From assembly GCA_949130485.1 (NCBI GenBank), contig OX422188.1, positions 2,937,722 through 3,001,721 of the forward strand: 64,000 nt of DNA, written 5' to 3'. Positions 23,653 through 64,000 of this stretch are shown piece after piece (the stretch's first letter is position 1; each line of letters begins with the position of its first letter). A program made the translations under genes and the position numbers. The stretch is from Agelas oroides. Lineage: Eukaryota; Porifera; Demospongiae; Agelasida; Agelasidae. The notes below the pieces were generated by a model, which saw only the letters and a program-made list of their open reading frames with translations, was not told the DNA's origin and did not search any database.

Positions 23653-24114
23653 ATGGCGCAAAAGAATCCTGGAAAAACATATCCCTCAAGGCATGCGGCT
23701 TATAGAGGAGCTAAGAGAGATGCTGGTATAGCGATGGACCACCCCGTGTTTATGAAGCATCCTGATAAAAAGGCAGGTAGACCCGGTATAGAATATGACG
23801 ATCCGGATCCTCGCCACATCAAATCTGGACAGGACCCCACATTTGGAAGGGAGGAGTACAATGTTGGGACCAGGAACAGTCCTCGCTATGTCGCAATTGA
23901 CGATCATCATGCAGGCCATGCCAATCCACGTTTTAAAGAGGAGCGGCCCCACATGCACGCAAGACCTGGAACGGGAGCTGATGGTCGTGACTACCGGCAT
24001 GGGACGGCTGGCGGAAGTGATCATCATTACTATGAAGAGAAAAAAAAAGAGGGTAGTGGATCTACCCCAAGTGGATCTAATCGTGGTGGAGGGTCAAAGC
24101 CAAGTAGTAGCTAA
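23653..24114 (+). CDS. Intronless ORF resembling a polymorphic-toxin C-terminal domain
   Basis: The frame is open from 23482, but the Met at 23653 best fits the conserved start, giving 153 residues. It reads PSRHAAYRGAKRDAGIAM, then Asp/His-rich stretches (DDHHAGHANPRF, RPHMHARPGTG, HHYYEE) and a low-complexity Gly/Ser tail. The order SR..A.R.AKRDAGI, a charged middle, then G.H..PHF/HMH and HHYY resembles a small His-rich C-terminal module I associate with bacterial secreted polymorphic toxins. This is recognition by pattern only. No intron, no signal peptide and no obvious neighbour gene. Alternatives: a lineage-specific animal gene, or an acquired bacterial gene kept for another role. Confidence 0.5.
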   Translation: MAQKNPGKTYPSRHAAYRGAKRDAGIAMDHPVFMKHPDKKAGRPGIEYDDPDPRHIKSGQDPTFGREEYNVGTRNSPRYVAIDDHHAGHANPRFKEERPHMHARPGTGADGRDYRHGTAGGSDHHYYEEKKKEGSGSTPSGSNRGGGSKPSSS

Positions 24115-24694
24115 TTGTGGAGTGTATTAAATAACGTTCTGAACTTTAATTGTGTACTTCCTTGCCATGTGACTTGATATTAGGTGACTTACGAATTGAC
24201 TGCAGCAGCTATGTTTTAACTGCCTGCTGATTGATACAGTAGGATTATTGGTGCATGCTCATTACTGGTTTGCTGCATAATTATGGCAGTGGGGAGGGAA
24301 GGAAATACTCAGTCAAAACAAGAGTGGTCTCATCAATTTTGTTATTTGAATGAGTGAACACATTACATACACTCCATGCATGTACATTGTGGGTGACTCT
24401 GCCTCCATAACATGCACAATTACAAATGCTACAAGAATAGAGTGGCTGCATAATGCATAGTGACACAGGATCTCAACTGACAATTCAGATCTCAGTCAAT
24501 GACAACATTATAATTCACTACAACCTGTATGTGTGCAGAGGGCATAGTGGCGTCAGTATACTGAATAGTCTCAATGTTACCACAATCGTGAATGGTGTAC
24601 ATATCATATAAATTTTGAAGGTATAACTTTGAGCACTCATGCAGAGAAGAAAACACCACCATGGAGAGGTAGGTGTGGCTGCCATTCTGAGCTA
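24115..24694. other. Intergenic, nothing recognised
   Basis: AT-rich. No exon, repeat unit or RNA gene identified between the small ORF and the next MITE. Confidence 0.5.
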
Positions 24695-24906
24695 CCTTAA
24701 TGTTACTTTTAATTGCGCGTACTAAATTTAGCGATTTTAGCAATCAGTCATTATCGCTAAAATAAGTACTCGCAATAATAAATTCATAATGTATGAATGT
24801 CATTATACTAAACTTTCTGTTAAAAAATGCTAAAATTAATACATGCTAAACGAGGCATATTCAAAATCGCTAAATTAAGTATGCGCAATTAAAAGTAACA
24901 TTAAGG
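24695..24906. repeat. 212-bp MITE with TA duplication
   Basis: CCTTAATGTTACTTTTAATT at the left is inverted as AATTAAAAGTAACATTAAGG at the right. TA sits at 24693-24694 and 24907-24908. The arms continue through TTTAGCGATTTT. Confidence 0.9.
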
Positions 24907-27103
24907 TATGCATTGCTAGCAGACAATCCTTCCACAACTGTACTCCTTTTTTCCACATGCAGTTCCAACACCAACAGTCACTATATTTTCCCCGACAGTT
25001 GGCACACCATATGCCGGTAGCAAATTCATTCTGCATTGTACCATGCAGTTAAACCAAACAGTAGATTCTCCTGTTACTTTCATGGTATTCTGGAGGAGAT
25101 CAGGGGTACTGATCTTGAATGACATACAAACCACTGTGTACAGAATGGCAGCCATGATTGTTATTTCCACTCTGAGCCTGACCCTTGATTCAGGGCAGTA
25201 CACTTGCGAGACATCTGACAGTGCTAGTCCATCATCACCGTACATCAGAGGATCCTTTTCAGCCACTTCTACTGCATACTCCCTTACAGTTGAACACCCA
25301 AGTGAGCTGTTGTAAGGAAATGTATTGCTACTTGAGTCAATAATTAGTGCAAACAAAGTATTCTTGCAGTTTCCAAGTATGGTTATAATGCCTACAGTAT
25401 ACCAAGGTGTACTTGACCTATTAAGGATATTTGCATGCCATCTAGTGCTACTTTCCCACACTTGATGTCTATTGTACTTAGAATAAGTATGGTAGTGAGA
25501 CTTTAGTTCACAGTTCAGGTGTGCCATTGACCCACTAGCTAACCAATATGCACTCAGATAGATAGGAATGCCCATTGTCTCCTCTAGTCTGTGTATTACT
25601 ATATTATCCTCTTGCATTCTTGAGTGTAATATTTCCCAACTATGAAACTGTTATTTGGAAAAATGTTCACTTGCAAAGATATGCAAAAAACAAAACACCA
25701 TCAAAATCTTCTTAGTAGGCAAAGTGTCCAGTTATCCCCTGCTTTGCTATAAGTTAAAACATGATATAAATGCACAATAGACTCATTCCTAATACTCAAC
25801 CCCTGAGATCATGAAGAAAGGGGGTGTGATCCTTTGGCACATGATGAAAAGCCCACCTCACACCAGGCCACATGTGCAATGCCCATTTACCACACCAACA
25901 TAGGTGACTCATCAGCAATTAATTTAGATGCACAATAGAATGGGTCACACCTATTCACACACGATTCCTACGTTAAGCTGATACTTAACCACAGCTACCT
26001 TTTGATAGCTTCCAAACTTTGAGACTGCCTGTAGTAGTCCAATGAAAATTCTGAAATTAGTTTGGCACTATGGCAGTATCTGGTTCCATTTATTTTTGTG
26101 AAAGTACGCTGAAAGTGAAGTTTTGGAAGTAATTATGGGATTTGTATGAGAGTTGCCTGAATGCAGCAGGGCTTTTGCACCCAATTCCATTTTCATTCCC
26201 AGTCACACAGCTTTCTCAAGCATAAGCATGCATAACTTTCTCTGAAATAATCTTGCTTTGCCATGTTGCATACTCATGACCATCTGTCTGTCTACCTCAG
26301 AATGTATATTTTCATCCGTGCAGTGATGTTTGGTTTGAGTGACATCTCTGAACTACTGGATGAGATGAAGACATTCTCCCATCCAAACATCATCAGTCTG
26401 ATTGGAGTCTGTGTAGATGCAGGCCCCGCCCCCTATGTTGTGATGCTGTACATGGAAGAGTGAAGTCTGCTGCAATATCTGAAGAAGGAACAACCACACT
26501 TCACTATTGCAGAGGGTGCAGACTCCAGCCGAGCTGGTCAGTTTCATCCCAGGACACCCTTAATTTTATTCCAAGATTTATTCCATTCTTGGGGCAACAT
26601 TCCATTCAGTGTTACTCAGTTTTGGATCACTGCATTGGTCTCAGCTTGTATCTCAATGCTATTGGGCATTTGTTACAAGACTCAACAGCTGAGCAACTAC
26701 AGAGCTGTCTTTTTAAGTCCAATCAAAATTACTGCCTATAGTAGCCTCATTTCTAGACTTTCCTACATAAACATCAGAGTTTCTGGGTAATCTGGGGGAG
26801 CTAGCCTACCAACGGCACTACTGTGATGTCATCATTTCATCATCAATAGAGTGCAATGTCCTACAGGGGTCATTCCAAGTCATGTCAACAAAAGTTTTGA
26901 CTTGACCATCTCAGAATTGGACAAAACTTGGTATGCAGGTAGTACCTTTGGTTTTGTGATGCCAGACAAAATTTCAGTCCCATTCATTGTATGGTTTCCT
27001 GGTTAAGGCCAATGAAAAATGCAACTTTAAAAAAATAAATTCTGCGCTGACTGCTATTTAATTTCCTGTAACTTTTCCATTTTAAGTCGCTTTGCAAAAT
27101 AAA

Positions 27104-27410
27104 TTACATCACCTTGCAGCTTAAAGAATGGGCTTTCACATGGTGTATTATATATCTACTGATAATGGTATGTTTCATTGCTTCAGTGATCTTTTCAACC
27201 TTTTGTCTGGAGTACTTCTTCCCACAGGCTTTAATATGAGAGTAAGGTGTCTCACCAATGTCTGCTAAGCACATATTGAGTGAGGCAACTGCTTCTGGGG
27301 TGTGAACGTACACTTCAGGTTCTTTGGCTTCTGAACTGGGAGAGTCTGGCTCAGGGATGAGAACTGGCGGCTGCTTGCTCAACTTCTTCCTGCAGGTGTC
27401 ACAAATCTTT
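27104..27410 (-). CDS. Transposon-borne ORF fragment, unidentified
   Basis: Minus-strand exon read after a CTGCAG acceptor near 27394: KLSKQPPVLIPEPDSP, then VYVHTPEAVASLNMCLADIG and a basic stretch KKYSRQKVEKITEAM. The pattern YV..PE....LN..L..IG..P resembles the end of proteins found in animal transposons, but I cannot name it. The next exon would have been near the nested insertion, so it is probably broken. Confidence 0.4.
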
Positions 27411-27736
27411 GAACCAATAGAAATTTATGGAGTTCTTTCACACATCCACTCTGTGACAGGTCTGAGGTTCTTCGTACGACTACTCCAGCTATGTCCAGGT
27501 ATATCGTGCAACACCATTGAGCCATGTAGACCAAAACAAAGTCAGTAGACACTAGTGTGAGCCACAAGTTGTGATGCACAGTTTCAAATCAACTTATATG
27601 ACAATATCTTAACTGGACATGATAGTGAACTAGCTACTTATATGCAGAACAGTAAACCACAAAGTTCTCGAATGGAAAGGAAGTTCTAGAAAATGCGGAA
27701 AATCAATAAGAGTGTTAGATCATAACTAATAATTAA

Positions 27737-28745
27737 GGTGGCAGGTAACCCTACATTTTCAAGGTCGACAAACCTGGAATCCAAGCCCATAGAACTCTTT
27801 GTCTTGGTAAAATTTTAGCGCACAGTCCGTTTTAGGAGTCTCAAACCGTTCACTGTCCGTAAAATTGGGTATTTTCCCCATTTCCTGTCGGCATTGGCAT
27901 CCAATAATCAGTTTATAATTAAGTTAGTTAAGATGTGGCCTGGCGGTACCCTTCATGTGGTGGTCGGAACTTTGAAGATAAGCTTAGATCGACTTAAAAA
28001 AAAAAAAAAAAAAAAGAAGGAGTTTAGTAGAGTGCTGTAGTGTCAGTAGCTGTGAGTAGTACGTAGTGCCTGCTTGTGAAAGCAAGCTTGCGTCTAGAAG
28101 CAGCAGAAAAGCCACAGTGGCCAAGACTGTACTCATTGGGCAGGCCCAGGTCTTGCGATCGTATGCCTAGCCTAGTTGGTGACCGTGGCCAGGTGCTTCG
28201 AGTGCTGGGCTGGGCTTTAACTAGAATACGCAATTTATCGTTGGTGCTACACTCTGGTACCCAAGGGAGCTGAACGGTGGTTGTGTGTGGAACAGAGCCG
28301 TGAGTTGTTTAGCGACATAAGGGGGAGAGGTGGGGCTAGTAATGCTTGCTTGCACTCGTGAATGAGCCCCTCCCGTAGACAAGCTGTGAATTTTTTGAAA
28401 CGTGCATTCATTTTGGTGCAGTCAAAGTTGTCCATTCCAAGAGTAGTGACAAACATGAGTCTAGCCTGACTTTGGGAGTAGCTCTGAACAAAAGCTGGCA
28501 CAGACTGATTTGAGATACATTGGTGGTTAGGACGCTACCTACAGTGAGCGTGTAGATGCGTCCATCGAGTGGCAATTTTGGTTCATGAATATATTAATGA
28601 GCTACTAAAACCCTTTTTTAAAATTAGGGAAAGCAAGATTGCCCTAAACCAAACCCTAACCCTGAAACTAGGAGTAACACTGGTCCTGACTGTAACCCAG
28701 GTTTATGTTTTCGTTAACCTCCGCCGAGTGACTTCCCCCGCCACC
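27737..28745. mobile_element. TTAA-flanked 1-kb non-autonomous transposon, copy 1
   Basis: Ends GGTGGCAGG and CCGCCACC are flanked by TTAA at 27733-27736 and 28746-28749. Nearly identical to 36481-37483 in the opposite orientation. Contains short open frames but no transposase. TTAA targets are those of piggyBac and Kolobok. Inserted inside the 2.86-kb element, so younger than it. Confidence 0.85.
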
Positions 28746-28763
28746 TTAAAGCAACTGAATAAA

Positions 28764-28950
28764 GTAATGTCCTAGGTACCCAACTATGATCACATACTGA
28801 ATATACAGTATCATGTAAGGTAAAGTAATAATCCTATGTACCCAGCAAAGATCACATACATACTGAATACAATATCCTGTAAGGTAAAGTAATATCCTAT
28901 GTACCCAGCAAAGATCACATACATACTTAATTCATTATCCTGTAAGGTAT
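28764..28950. repeat. Three-copy tandem repeat, ~63 bp
   Basis: TCCTATGTACCCAGCAAAGA..GATCACATACATACTGAAT..TATCCTGTAAGGTAAAGTAA recurs three times with small changes. Confidence 0.85.
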
Positions 28951-30679
28951 TATGCAAATACAAACCAAAATTCTAGAAAGCTCCTAAACATAAATGGTAA
29001 AGGTTCAAGTTCACTGCATATTTACATCAGTTTGTTACCATTACATCAACAGCCCCCCAAAAAACTAGGCTCTTCTTGAATGGAGATACTGAGGTATAAA
29101 AAACAGCTGCTACAAATGTGCTAATTATAAATATTGGACACTTATGTTGACTAATTTCACTCTTATCTAACTTGTCATTGACTTGTTTTGACTTCAAATT
29201 GATTGTATTGTTCAAACTCTTGACAAAAGGCCATAATGGTGGGGAAAATGTAGTGACGTTGACTGAAATAGCCTACATACCACTCTATACTGGTATGTAT
29301 CTCCTGATCCCAATGAAGCCCCAAAATAAAATTTATACAGCTGTTAGAGAAGGTTCTAGAGAGTATCCACACAAATTATCCGGGAAAAAAAAAAAACAGC
29401 ACTTTTTGAGAGGTCAAAGACAAAGCTTAAAGAATGTGGTCTTTCTGTACTTTTATTGGATGAAGCCATATAATATACCATGTGAAAGCCCATTCTTTAA
29501 GCTGCAAGGTGATGTCATTTATTTTGCAAAGCGACTTAAAATGGCAAAGTTACAGGAAATTAAAAAAGTTGCATTTTTCATTGGCCTTAACCAGGAAACC
29601 ATACAATGAATGGGACTGAAATTTTGTCTGGCATCACAAAACCAAAGGTACTACCTGCATACCAAGTTTCATCCAGTTCTGAGATGGTCATGTCAAAACT
29701 TTTGTTGACATGACTTGGAATGACCCACAGGTCATTGCCACCCAGCGTAAGCTGCTGCCAATGTGTGTGCAAATAGCCAAAGGAATGGAATACCTTGCTA
29801 ATGAGAGGTTTGTACACCGAGACCTGACCACAAGAAACTGCATGTGAGTGTGTGTATGTATGTGTGTGGCTGTGTGCAGACCTCTCAAGGTCAGCAGCCT
29901 CACGTAAGTAAGACTTCATCTCATAATGTGTGAGATTTGTCCAAATGAGTGGGATCCCATCAAACATCCTTACTGAGACATTCACTAAATGTCATAATTA
30001 GAATGGTCCTTTCCCTTCAGGATTGACTCCAGTGGAGTGATCAAGGTGGCAGACTTTGGGCTCTCTGAAGACATCTACGCAAAGAACTACTTCCAACAGG
30101 GCAAAAAGGATACAGGGGTGCGACTGCCCATCAGGTGGATGGCACTTGAAAGTCTACAAGATGGCATCTTCTCTGAAAAGACAGACGTGGTGGGTAGATT
30201 GATTGGTAAGCTTTCCTTTGCTCAGTTTATTTAGCTGTATCAGTTTATTTAGCTGTATCAGTTTAAGGTCTGGTATTTTTGTGTTAACATAGTACTATAC
30301 TGAAGCACAAGAGCAGCAGAGGAGAGGCCGGCCCACGAATGATGCTACAGTATAGTGCTACACTGTACCAATGAAACTTAACCATACTGAAAGTACGTTG
30401 TGCAGTTGCACTCAGGCTCTGTAGGTACCCACTTCATGTTAACACTTTCCCACTCTCCTCATTCCCACAATTAGTGGTCATTTGGTGTGACATGCTGGGA
30501 GATATTCAGTCTGGGTCGGACACCATACCCTGGAGTAGACCCCTTCTCCCTTGTCAAGTTTTTGGAGGCAGGACAGTGACTGGAAAAACCCTCCAACACA
30601 ACGTGCACAGATGAGATGTATGTCACTTGCTGCAGCACTATTTGTTGTGCAAGCAGGATATTCTTCCATTGATAAGTAC

Positions 30680-30903
30680 TCCTTCTCCTTCTTACGTACC
30701 CCTTCCTCTTCTTCCTCCTCTCCTCTCCTCTTCTCCCTTCTCCTCTACTTCCCTTTTTCCTTTCCCTTCCCTTTTTTCCTATTCCTTCAACTCCCATGCT
30801 CTCTCTCCCCCCCCCCCCCCCCTCCTCTCTGCTCCTCCTCCATCTTCTCCTATTCTCTTCCTCCTTCTCCTGTTCCTCTTCTCCTCTTCTTTTCTTCCTC
30901 CAG
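30680..30903 (+). repeat. Long polypyrimidine tract
   Basis: About 220 bp of almost pure C/T with an unbroken C run (about 30809-30823), ending in the CCTCCAG acceptor of the last exon of the dead kinase gene. Mirror-like CCTTCTCCT words give triplex (H-DNA) potential. Confidence 0.9.
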
Positions 30904-31593
30904 ATACTCCATTATTCTGCGCTGCTGGTGTGAGAATGCTGAGAAGAGACCATCATTCTCTGAGCTAGTGACAGACATAACAACTTCCCTGGAGACCATT
31001 GCTGGCTACATTGACTTTAGCTGTTTGTCTGTTGTGAACAAGGAGAGGCACCCGTATGACCACCTTGCAGAATAAGATGAAGACACTTAAAAGATATCTA
31101 ACGTTACTACTTGAGTTGTTATGTAGTAGTTACTTCTATGTGAATATTGCATGTTTAATATTTGCAAACTAGCAAAAGCTCATATTTGATGTTTCTTTTG
31201 CCTAGAATATACGTAGCTAGTCAACAGAAGATCATGTGCTGATTTTATATTGTATAGTGCTTCAACAGGAATACATAACACCCGTGTTTGAGCTTTGACA
31301 ATGCTAAGTGATCAATTGCACTGGTGTTTAATTAAATGTACTTGTTACCATAGAGTGTTATATATATTATCAGCTATCTACTTGTTATTTAAAATTTGTA
31401 CTTACCCTAGGTTGGCAAAAAAACTAAATGATGAAATGATGCTTAGCGTAGTTTTAATAGACAAAACTGTGCATAGTCAGCAGTTCGCAGAATTGTAATA
31501 CAAAATTAACAAAGTTTTAGCAAAAAAGGGCCTATAGCTAGCTAGCAGCAAAGAGCACAAAATACCTTTTCATATGTTGGCATGTGCATGCCT

Positions 31594-31866
31594 TACTTCA
31601 GGTTCATAATATTCACTGGGCCACTGAGAAGGCCCCATCTTTTCATATAGAGAGTCTCTTCCTTGAAGTTCCTTCGACCCCTCCTTCCCATAAAACTCAT
31701 CATCTTGTTCATCAGAAACTGAGCCCATTTTGACATACAAGGCTTCACTACTTTGATACGCAATAGGATGACTCAAGCAGGGAGGGAGAGGTGGGTTAAT
31801 AGGTGACTGGTGAAGTTGGATCTGCTGATAGGGCTCATTGTAGTAATGAGATACAAGCTGGTGCAC
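31594..31866 (-). pseudogene. Orphan tyrosine-rich receptor exon
   Basis: Open on the minus strand up to a good donor (CCTGAA|GTAAGG). Reads SHYYNEPYQQIQLHQSP, EALYVKMGSVSDEQDDE, DSLYEKMGPS and EYYEPE. Repeated Y-x-x-M-like and acidic YYEPE motifs look like a juxtamembrane or tail segment of a sponge receptor kinase. It lies downstream of the intact kinase's stop, and no matching kinase core follows on this strand, so it is either an orphan or an alternative 3' exon. Confidence 0.45.
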
Positions 31867-32402
31867 TTATTTTCTTGTGTCTGTATTATTCACTATCAGG
31901 AGTTTAAAATCATTGCCTCCCGCATGGTAACATACTGTGACTGTGTATGAAGCAAGTGCACCAGCATGAACAAGCACGTTTTTGTTTTGCACATCATTCT
32001 TAAAGTGGAAGCTAATTTCTGCATGAGAATCAAACAACACCTTAATTGTAGAAAAGGCAGGTCTTGCACATTACAAAGTTAGTAGGTATGTACAGTAAAA
32101 CATAACAGCAAGTAACATTTACCATTACTACATATACAGTGAAAGTAATCACAGTGACATTTACTAGCTTATACCTTAAAACTTAATGTCTAAGAAACAG
32201 TTGTGTGTTTTTATCAAGTGGTTTGCATTTACAAAAATGAACGATAATGTTGCATGGTGATGATTCTTACGAACTTTGTACAGACTGTCAAACAGTGTTA
32301 CAGCCATTGGCTTTAACATGGTCAAAAGGTGAACTCGTGTTTTGAAAAGTGTACAATGTTAATGGTTTGCAGAATTTCACTTTATCTTTTGTGGTTTATT
32401 TC

Positions 32403-61779
<29,377 letters not shown>

Positions 61780-62327
61780 CTGTGAGAAAACAACAATCAT
61801 TGGGTCAAATGTGAGTAAGACCCACACTAGTGATTTGAACGGCTGAATTTCTCAAATATATATCATAAGTCATACGTCCAATGCACGTGTAGCTACTGTG
61901 ATGAAGTGCTATCCCTTGGTCCTGAGAGCTGTTGACATAATCTACTGAGACAGTATGGTTATGTAATTAGTAGTGCACATTATACAATTTGAGGTGGATA
62001 CCAGTCATGCATTATGATGTGATGTAACTTTTTAGCATTGAGGATGGAAAAAGAAAGAAACACAATACCACAATACTGTAGGCTGTGAGGGCAATTGGAC
62101 GCGTAATACTAATCACTTTCTTGTGTGAAGATGTTAATACTGAGTTTGGTTGCCCCCCACAAGTACTGTATACATGTACGATAATCTCTTGAAAATATGC
62201 CCATGGGTGATGAACTTAAGTAGCTCACAAAGAGGGAGGTGGGTGTATTTTGAGAGTTGCAATATTTCTCTCAAAAATACACCCACCTCATATGCAGTTA
62301 GTCTGGCCCTAGTTGTGTACGCATGTA
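61780..62327. other. No gene recognised; contains a hairpin
   Basis: Upstream flank or intron of the receptor gene. At 62235-62288 GAGGTGGGTGTATTTTGAGAG and its inverted copy form a hairpin with an 11-nt loop. Confidence 0.6.
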
Positions 62328-63081
62328 GCCTCGTACCCAGGCCACTCATCAAAAAACAGCCAGGTAATCCACTCTTTGCGCATGTGTGACCATCCGCACA
62401 AAAAACCTGGGGATCCAGAATAATCCGCAAATGGCTCGCATAATTGTTTCGTATATGTCCATTTCATGGCTGTATCGTCGAAGAGGGCAACTGAACGAGC
62501 GAGAAAGTTGGCGGTTCCAACGAACTTTCATGAGTTGGAGAACCAAACTTCACTCTCAATCTGCTACAGTTGAGGGCTGTGCATCACGTATCAGGGGAAA
62601 GACGTTTTGGGTACACTCACACCTCTCATTTAAGTCACAAATTCAAAATGTTAGTAATGTTCAGGCTGTAGTGAGCATGAGCCTGCTCTCAAAGTACCAC
62701 TTGCACTCGACAATTTGCACTTTGCCAAGCAGGAGCGGTATATGTGAAGGTAAGCCATCTCCTCTAGAAACAGACAAAAGAAGTATAACCTAACCGAGAA
62801 GGCTAACCGTGCTGTAGTCTCACCTCATTGAAGGGAGCGGTGGCACACTTAGATGTCCTTAGACGCTAATCGTTGTAGACTCAGCCCTTGAAAGGTAGAG
62901 TCAACAGCAAATAGCTATGTCTCTACGTATACTACATTGCAGACTTCCTCCAGATATGATCCACGAGGAGTTAGCTACGTGAACCAAACAATTTTGCGAA
63001 AGTGTACTGTGACTGCAGCATGTGCGCAAACAGTGGATACCAGGCCATTATTTCTTCTGACGAGCGCCCTGGGTACGAGGC
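62328..63081. mobile_element. TA-flanked element with GCCTCGTACCCAGG ends
   Basis: GCCTCGTACCCAGG at the left, CCTGGGTACGAGGC at the right, TA at 62326-62327 and 63082-63083. The interior has open frames without recognisable function. Confidence 0.75.
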
Positions 63082-63083
63082 TA

Positions 63084-64000
63084 GTATGCATGCAGTGATT
63101 CTACAATGCCTCTTTTGTCATGCGCTTGCTTCACAACCACAACAGCAACTTCCATTTACAATTATGGATCTACCAGTGATATACCGTGGATCTGATAATT
63201 TTCATGTTGTAAATTTCTGTGTTTCAATTTGTCGTGGTCTAGCTAGGATACCCACGAAAAATTTTTATATGGTGTTAAGTCGATTCTACGTTCCCAGGTT
63301 TAGTCATCTGGGGAATGAGACTATGCATGCCAAAAAAATGTGGAGGAATTGGAGTAGAAACAGCTTGCTACATTCGTGGCTACCACGCAGTTGAACTACT
63401 CGCTTGCGAAAGAATTAAAGAACGCTCTAGGCACATACTGTGGTAGTAAAGACAGACAATTTATCGGACACTGAGCGGAAAGTTGTTACGCTTTTGCCAT
63501 GAGTCACATGCGGGTATCGAAGAAGAGGCCGTCTTACATGAAATAACTAGCTAGCTGTGCTGTGAAACCATGTGTATAAAATTGTGCTGACTGTAATGAT
63601 TATCCGTTGTAAAATATATTTATTTTCATTGTTTACGCAAATCACAAAAATATTACAAAAATTTCTAGATCTGCGCTAGTTGACTACATGATCAGCTCAA
63701 TATTTACCTCAATAATGTTCAATCAAAAATCTTAGGCAATGTTATGTCTACTTTACAGACCAATTATTGCTTCCTGAAGACATGGCATTGTAAGTACAAC
63801 AAGCTGACTGTATGCACATTTAGACATTACATCATTATACATCATAAAGTCATCGTCATTGAATTGCACATGCATCAGAAAACTTCAGCACAACAAAGAT
63901 GTCAAGGTAGACAACACAGCAAGAGTGAGAAAGAGACAATTGAGGCAGTAGTGGTCACTAAACAGAAGTGCAACAAACATGATCCCACGCCAGGCAGCAG
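63084..64000. other. No gene recognised
   Basis: AT-rich. One open frame crosses 63002-63394 on the plus strand but has no recognisable domain and starts inside the preceding element. Nothing else supportable. Confidence 0.4.

Larger units (their letters stand above)
26867..29726. mobile_element. 2.86-kb transposon with ~270-bp inverted repeats
   Basis: Left end GGGTCATTCCAAGTCATGTC is inverted at the right end (GACATGACTTGGAATGACCC). The arms stay about 95% alike to roughly 27140 and 29457, apart from a 33-bp insertion in the left arm. ACAG occurs at 26863-26866 and 29727-29730, a 4-bp duplication that is also the ..ACAG splice acceptor of a kinase exon. It contains a minus-strand ORF fragment, a ~63-bp tandem repeat and a nested TTAA element. 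Superfamily not assigned. Confidence 0.85.
24963..31075 (+). pseudogene. Receptor tyrosine kinase pseudogene
   Basis: Pieces in order: Ig exon 24963-25301 (KFILHCTMQL..LDSGQYTCETS, phase 1-1); kinase exon 26324-26536 (SHPNIISLIGVCVDAGPAPY); 29731-29843 (catalytic loop [11 protein letters not shown]); 30021-30189 (VADFGLSEDIY..IRWMALESL); 30475-30617 ([20 protein letters not shown]); 30904-31075 (LRCWCENAEKRPSFSELV). TGA stops interrupt it at 26461-26463 (where the paralogue has Gly in MxxGSLL) and 30577-30579 (GQ-stop-LEKP). The 26324 exon ends one base out of phase, as if a C had been inserted near 26530. The glycine loop, catalytic Lys and transmembrane exon are missing between 25302 and 26323. 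A 2.86-kb transposon sits at the acceptor of the 29731 exon. Dead copy of the family represented by the intact gene at 32403-61779. Confidence 0.8.

Noticed and set aside
24916-25617. 233-residue minus-strand open frame
   Set aside because: It is the antisense of the plus-strand Ig exon (24963-25301), which has Ig cysteines and proper splice sites. The minus frame has no domain.
26461-26463. TGA read as selenocysteine or recoded codon
   Set aside because: The paralogue has Gly here, a second TGA lies at 30577, and a frameshift and missing exons are also present. Simple decay is enough.

Overview
The window looks like a piece of an animal genome, most probably a demosponge. Genes are split into many short exons with GT-AG introns. 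The tyrosine-kinase exons use the diction typical of sponge receptor kinases (VCVDAGPAPYIIMPFM). Ig, FN3 and Calx-beta ectodomain exons are abundant, mostly phase 1-1. The sequence is AT-rich, full of (CA)n/(TG)n runs, and packed with small inverted-repeat transposons. The species call is inference; no rRNA, tRNA, CRISPR or bacterial operon was seen.

Layout. (1) 1-6645, + strand: 3' part of an SLC18B1-like MFS transporter, with a transposon in one intron. (2) 7146-20016, - strand: a decayed Ig/FN3 receptor-like gene. One of its Ig exons is split, next to its splice donor, by a 9.56-kb DNA transposon (9737-19292). That transposon has CACTGC terminal inverted repeats, ~205-211-bp subterminal tandem repeats, and two intact divergent genes: a CACTA-like transposase (868 codons, 9 exons) and a SAMD3-like SAM-domain protein (556 codons, 9 exons). 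(3) 20.3-24.9 kb: relic Ig exon, minisatellite, pogo-like and other MITEs, and a small ORF resembling a bacterial polymorphic-toxin C-terminal domain. (4) 24963-31075, + strand: a receptor tyrosine kinase pseudogene with two TGA stops and a frameshift, interrupted at a splice acceptor by a 2.86-kb transposon that itself carries a 1-kb TTAA-flanked element. (5) 32403-61779, - strand: a very large, apparently intact receptor tyrosine kinase gene. Its ectodomain is eleven consecutive Calx-beta domains, each made of two phase 1-1 exons, followed by a stalk, one transmembrane helix, a complete kinase and an acidic repetitive tail. Its introns hold a Helitron relic, LINE fragments and many palindromic MITEs. 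The 5' end of this gene was not found. (6) 61.8-64 kb: repeats only.

How it fits together. The two tyrosine-kinase loci are paralogues lying tail to tail. The 9.56-kb transposon is the most interesting unit: excising it with one copy of a CA dinucleotide restores a complete in-phase Ig exon, which fixes its ends and makes the SAMD3-like gene a transposon gene rather than a host neighbour. The Calx-beta receptor kinase is the most interesting host gene. All exon joins were checked by hand for phase; nothing was searched against a database.
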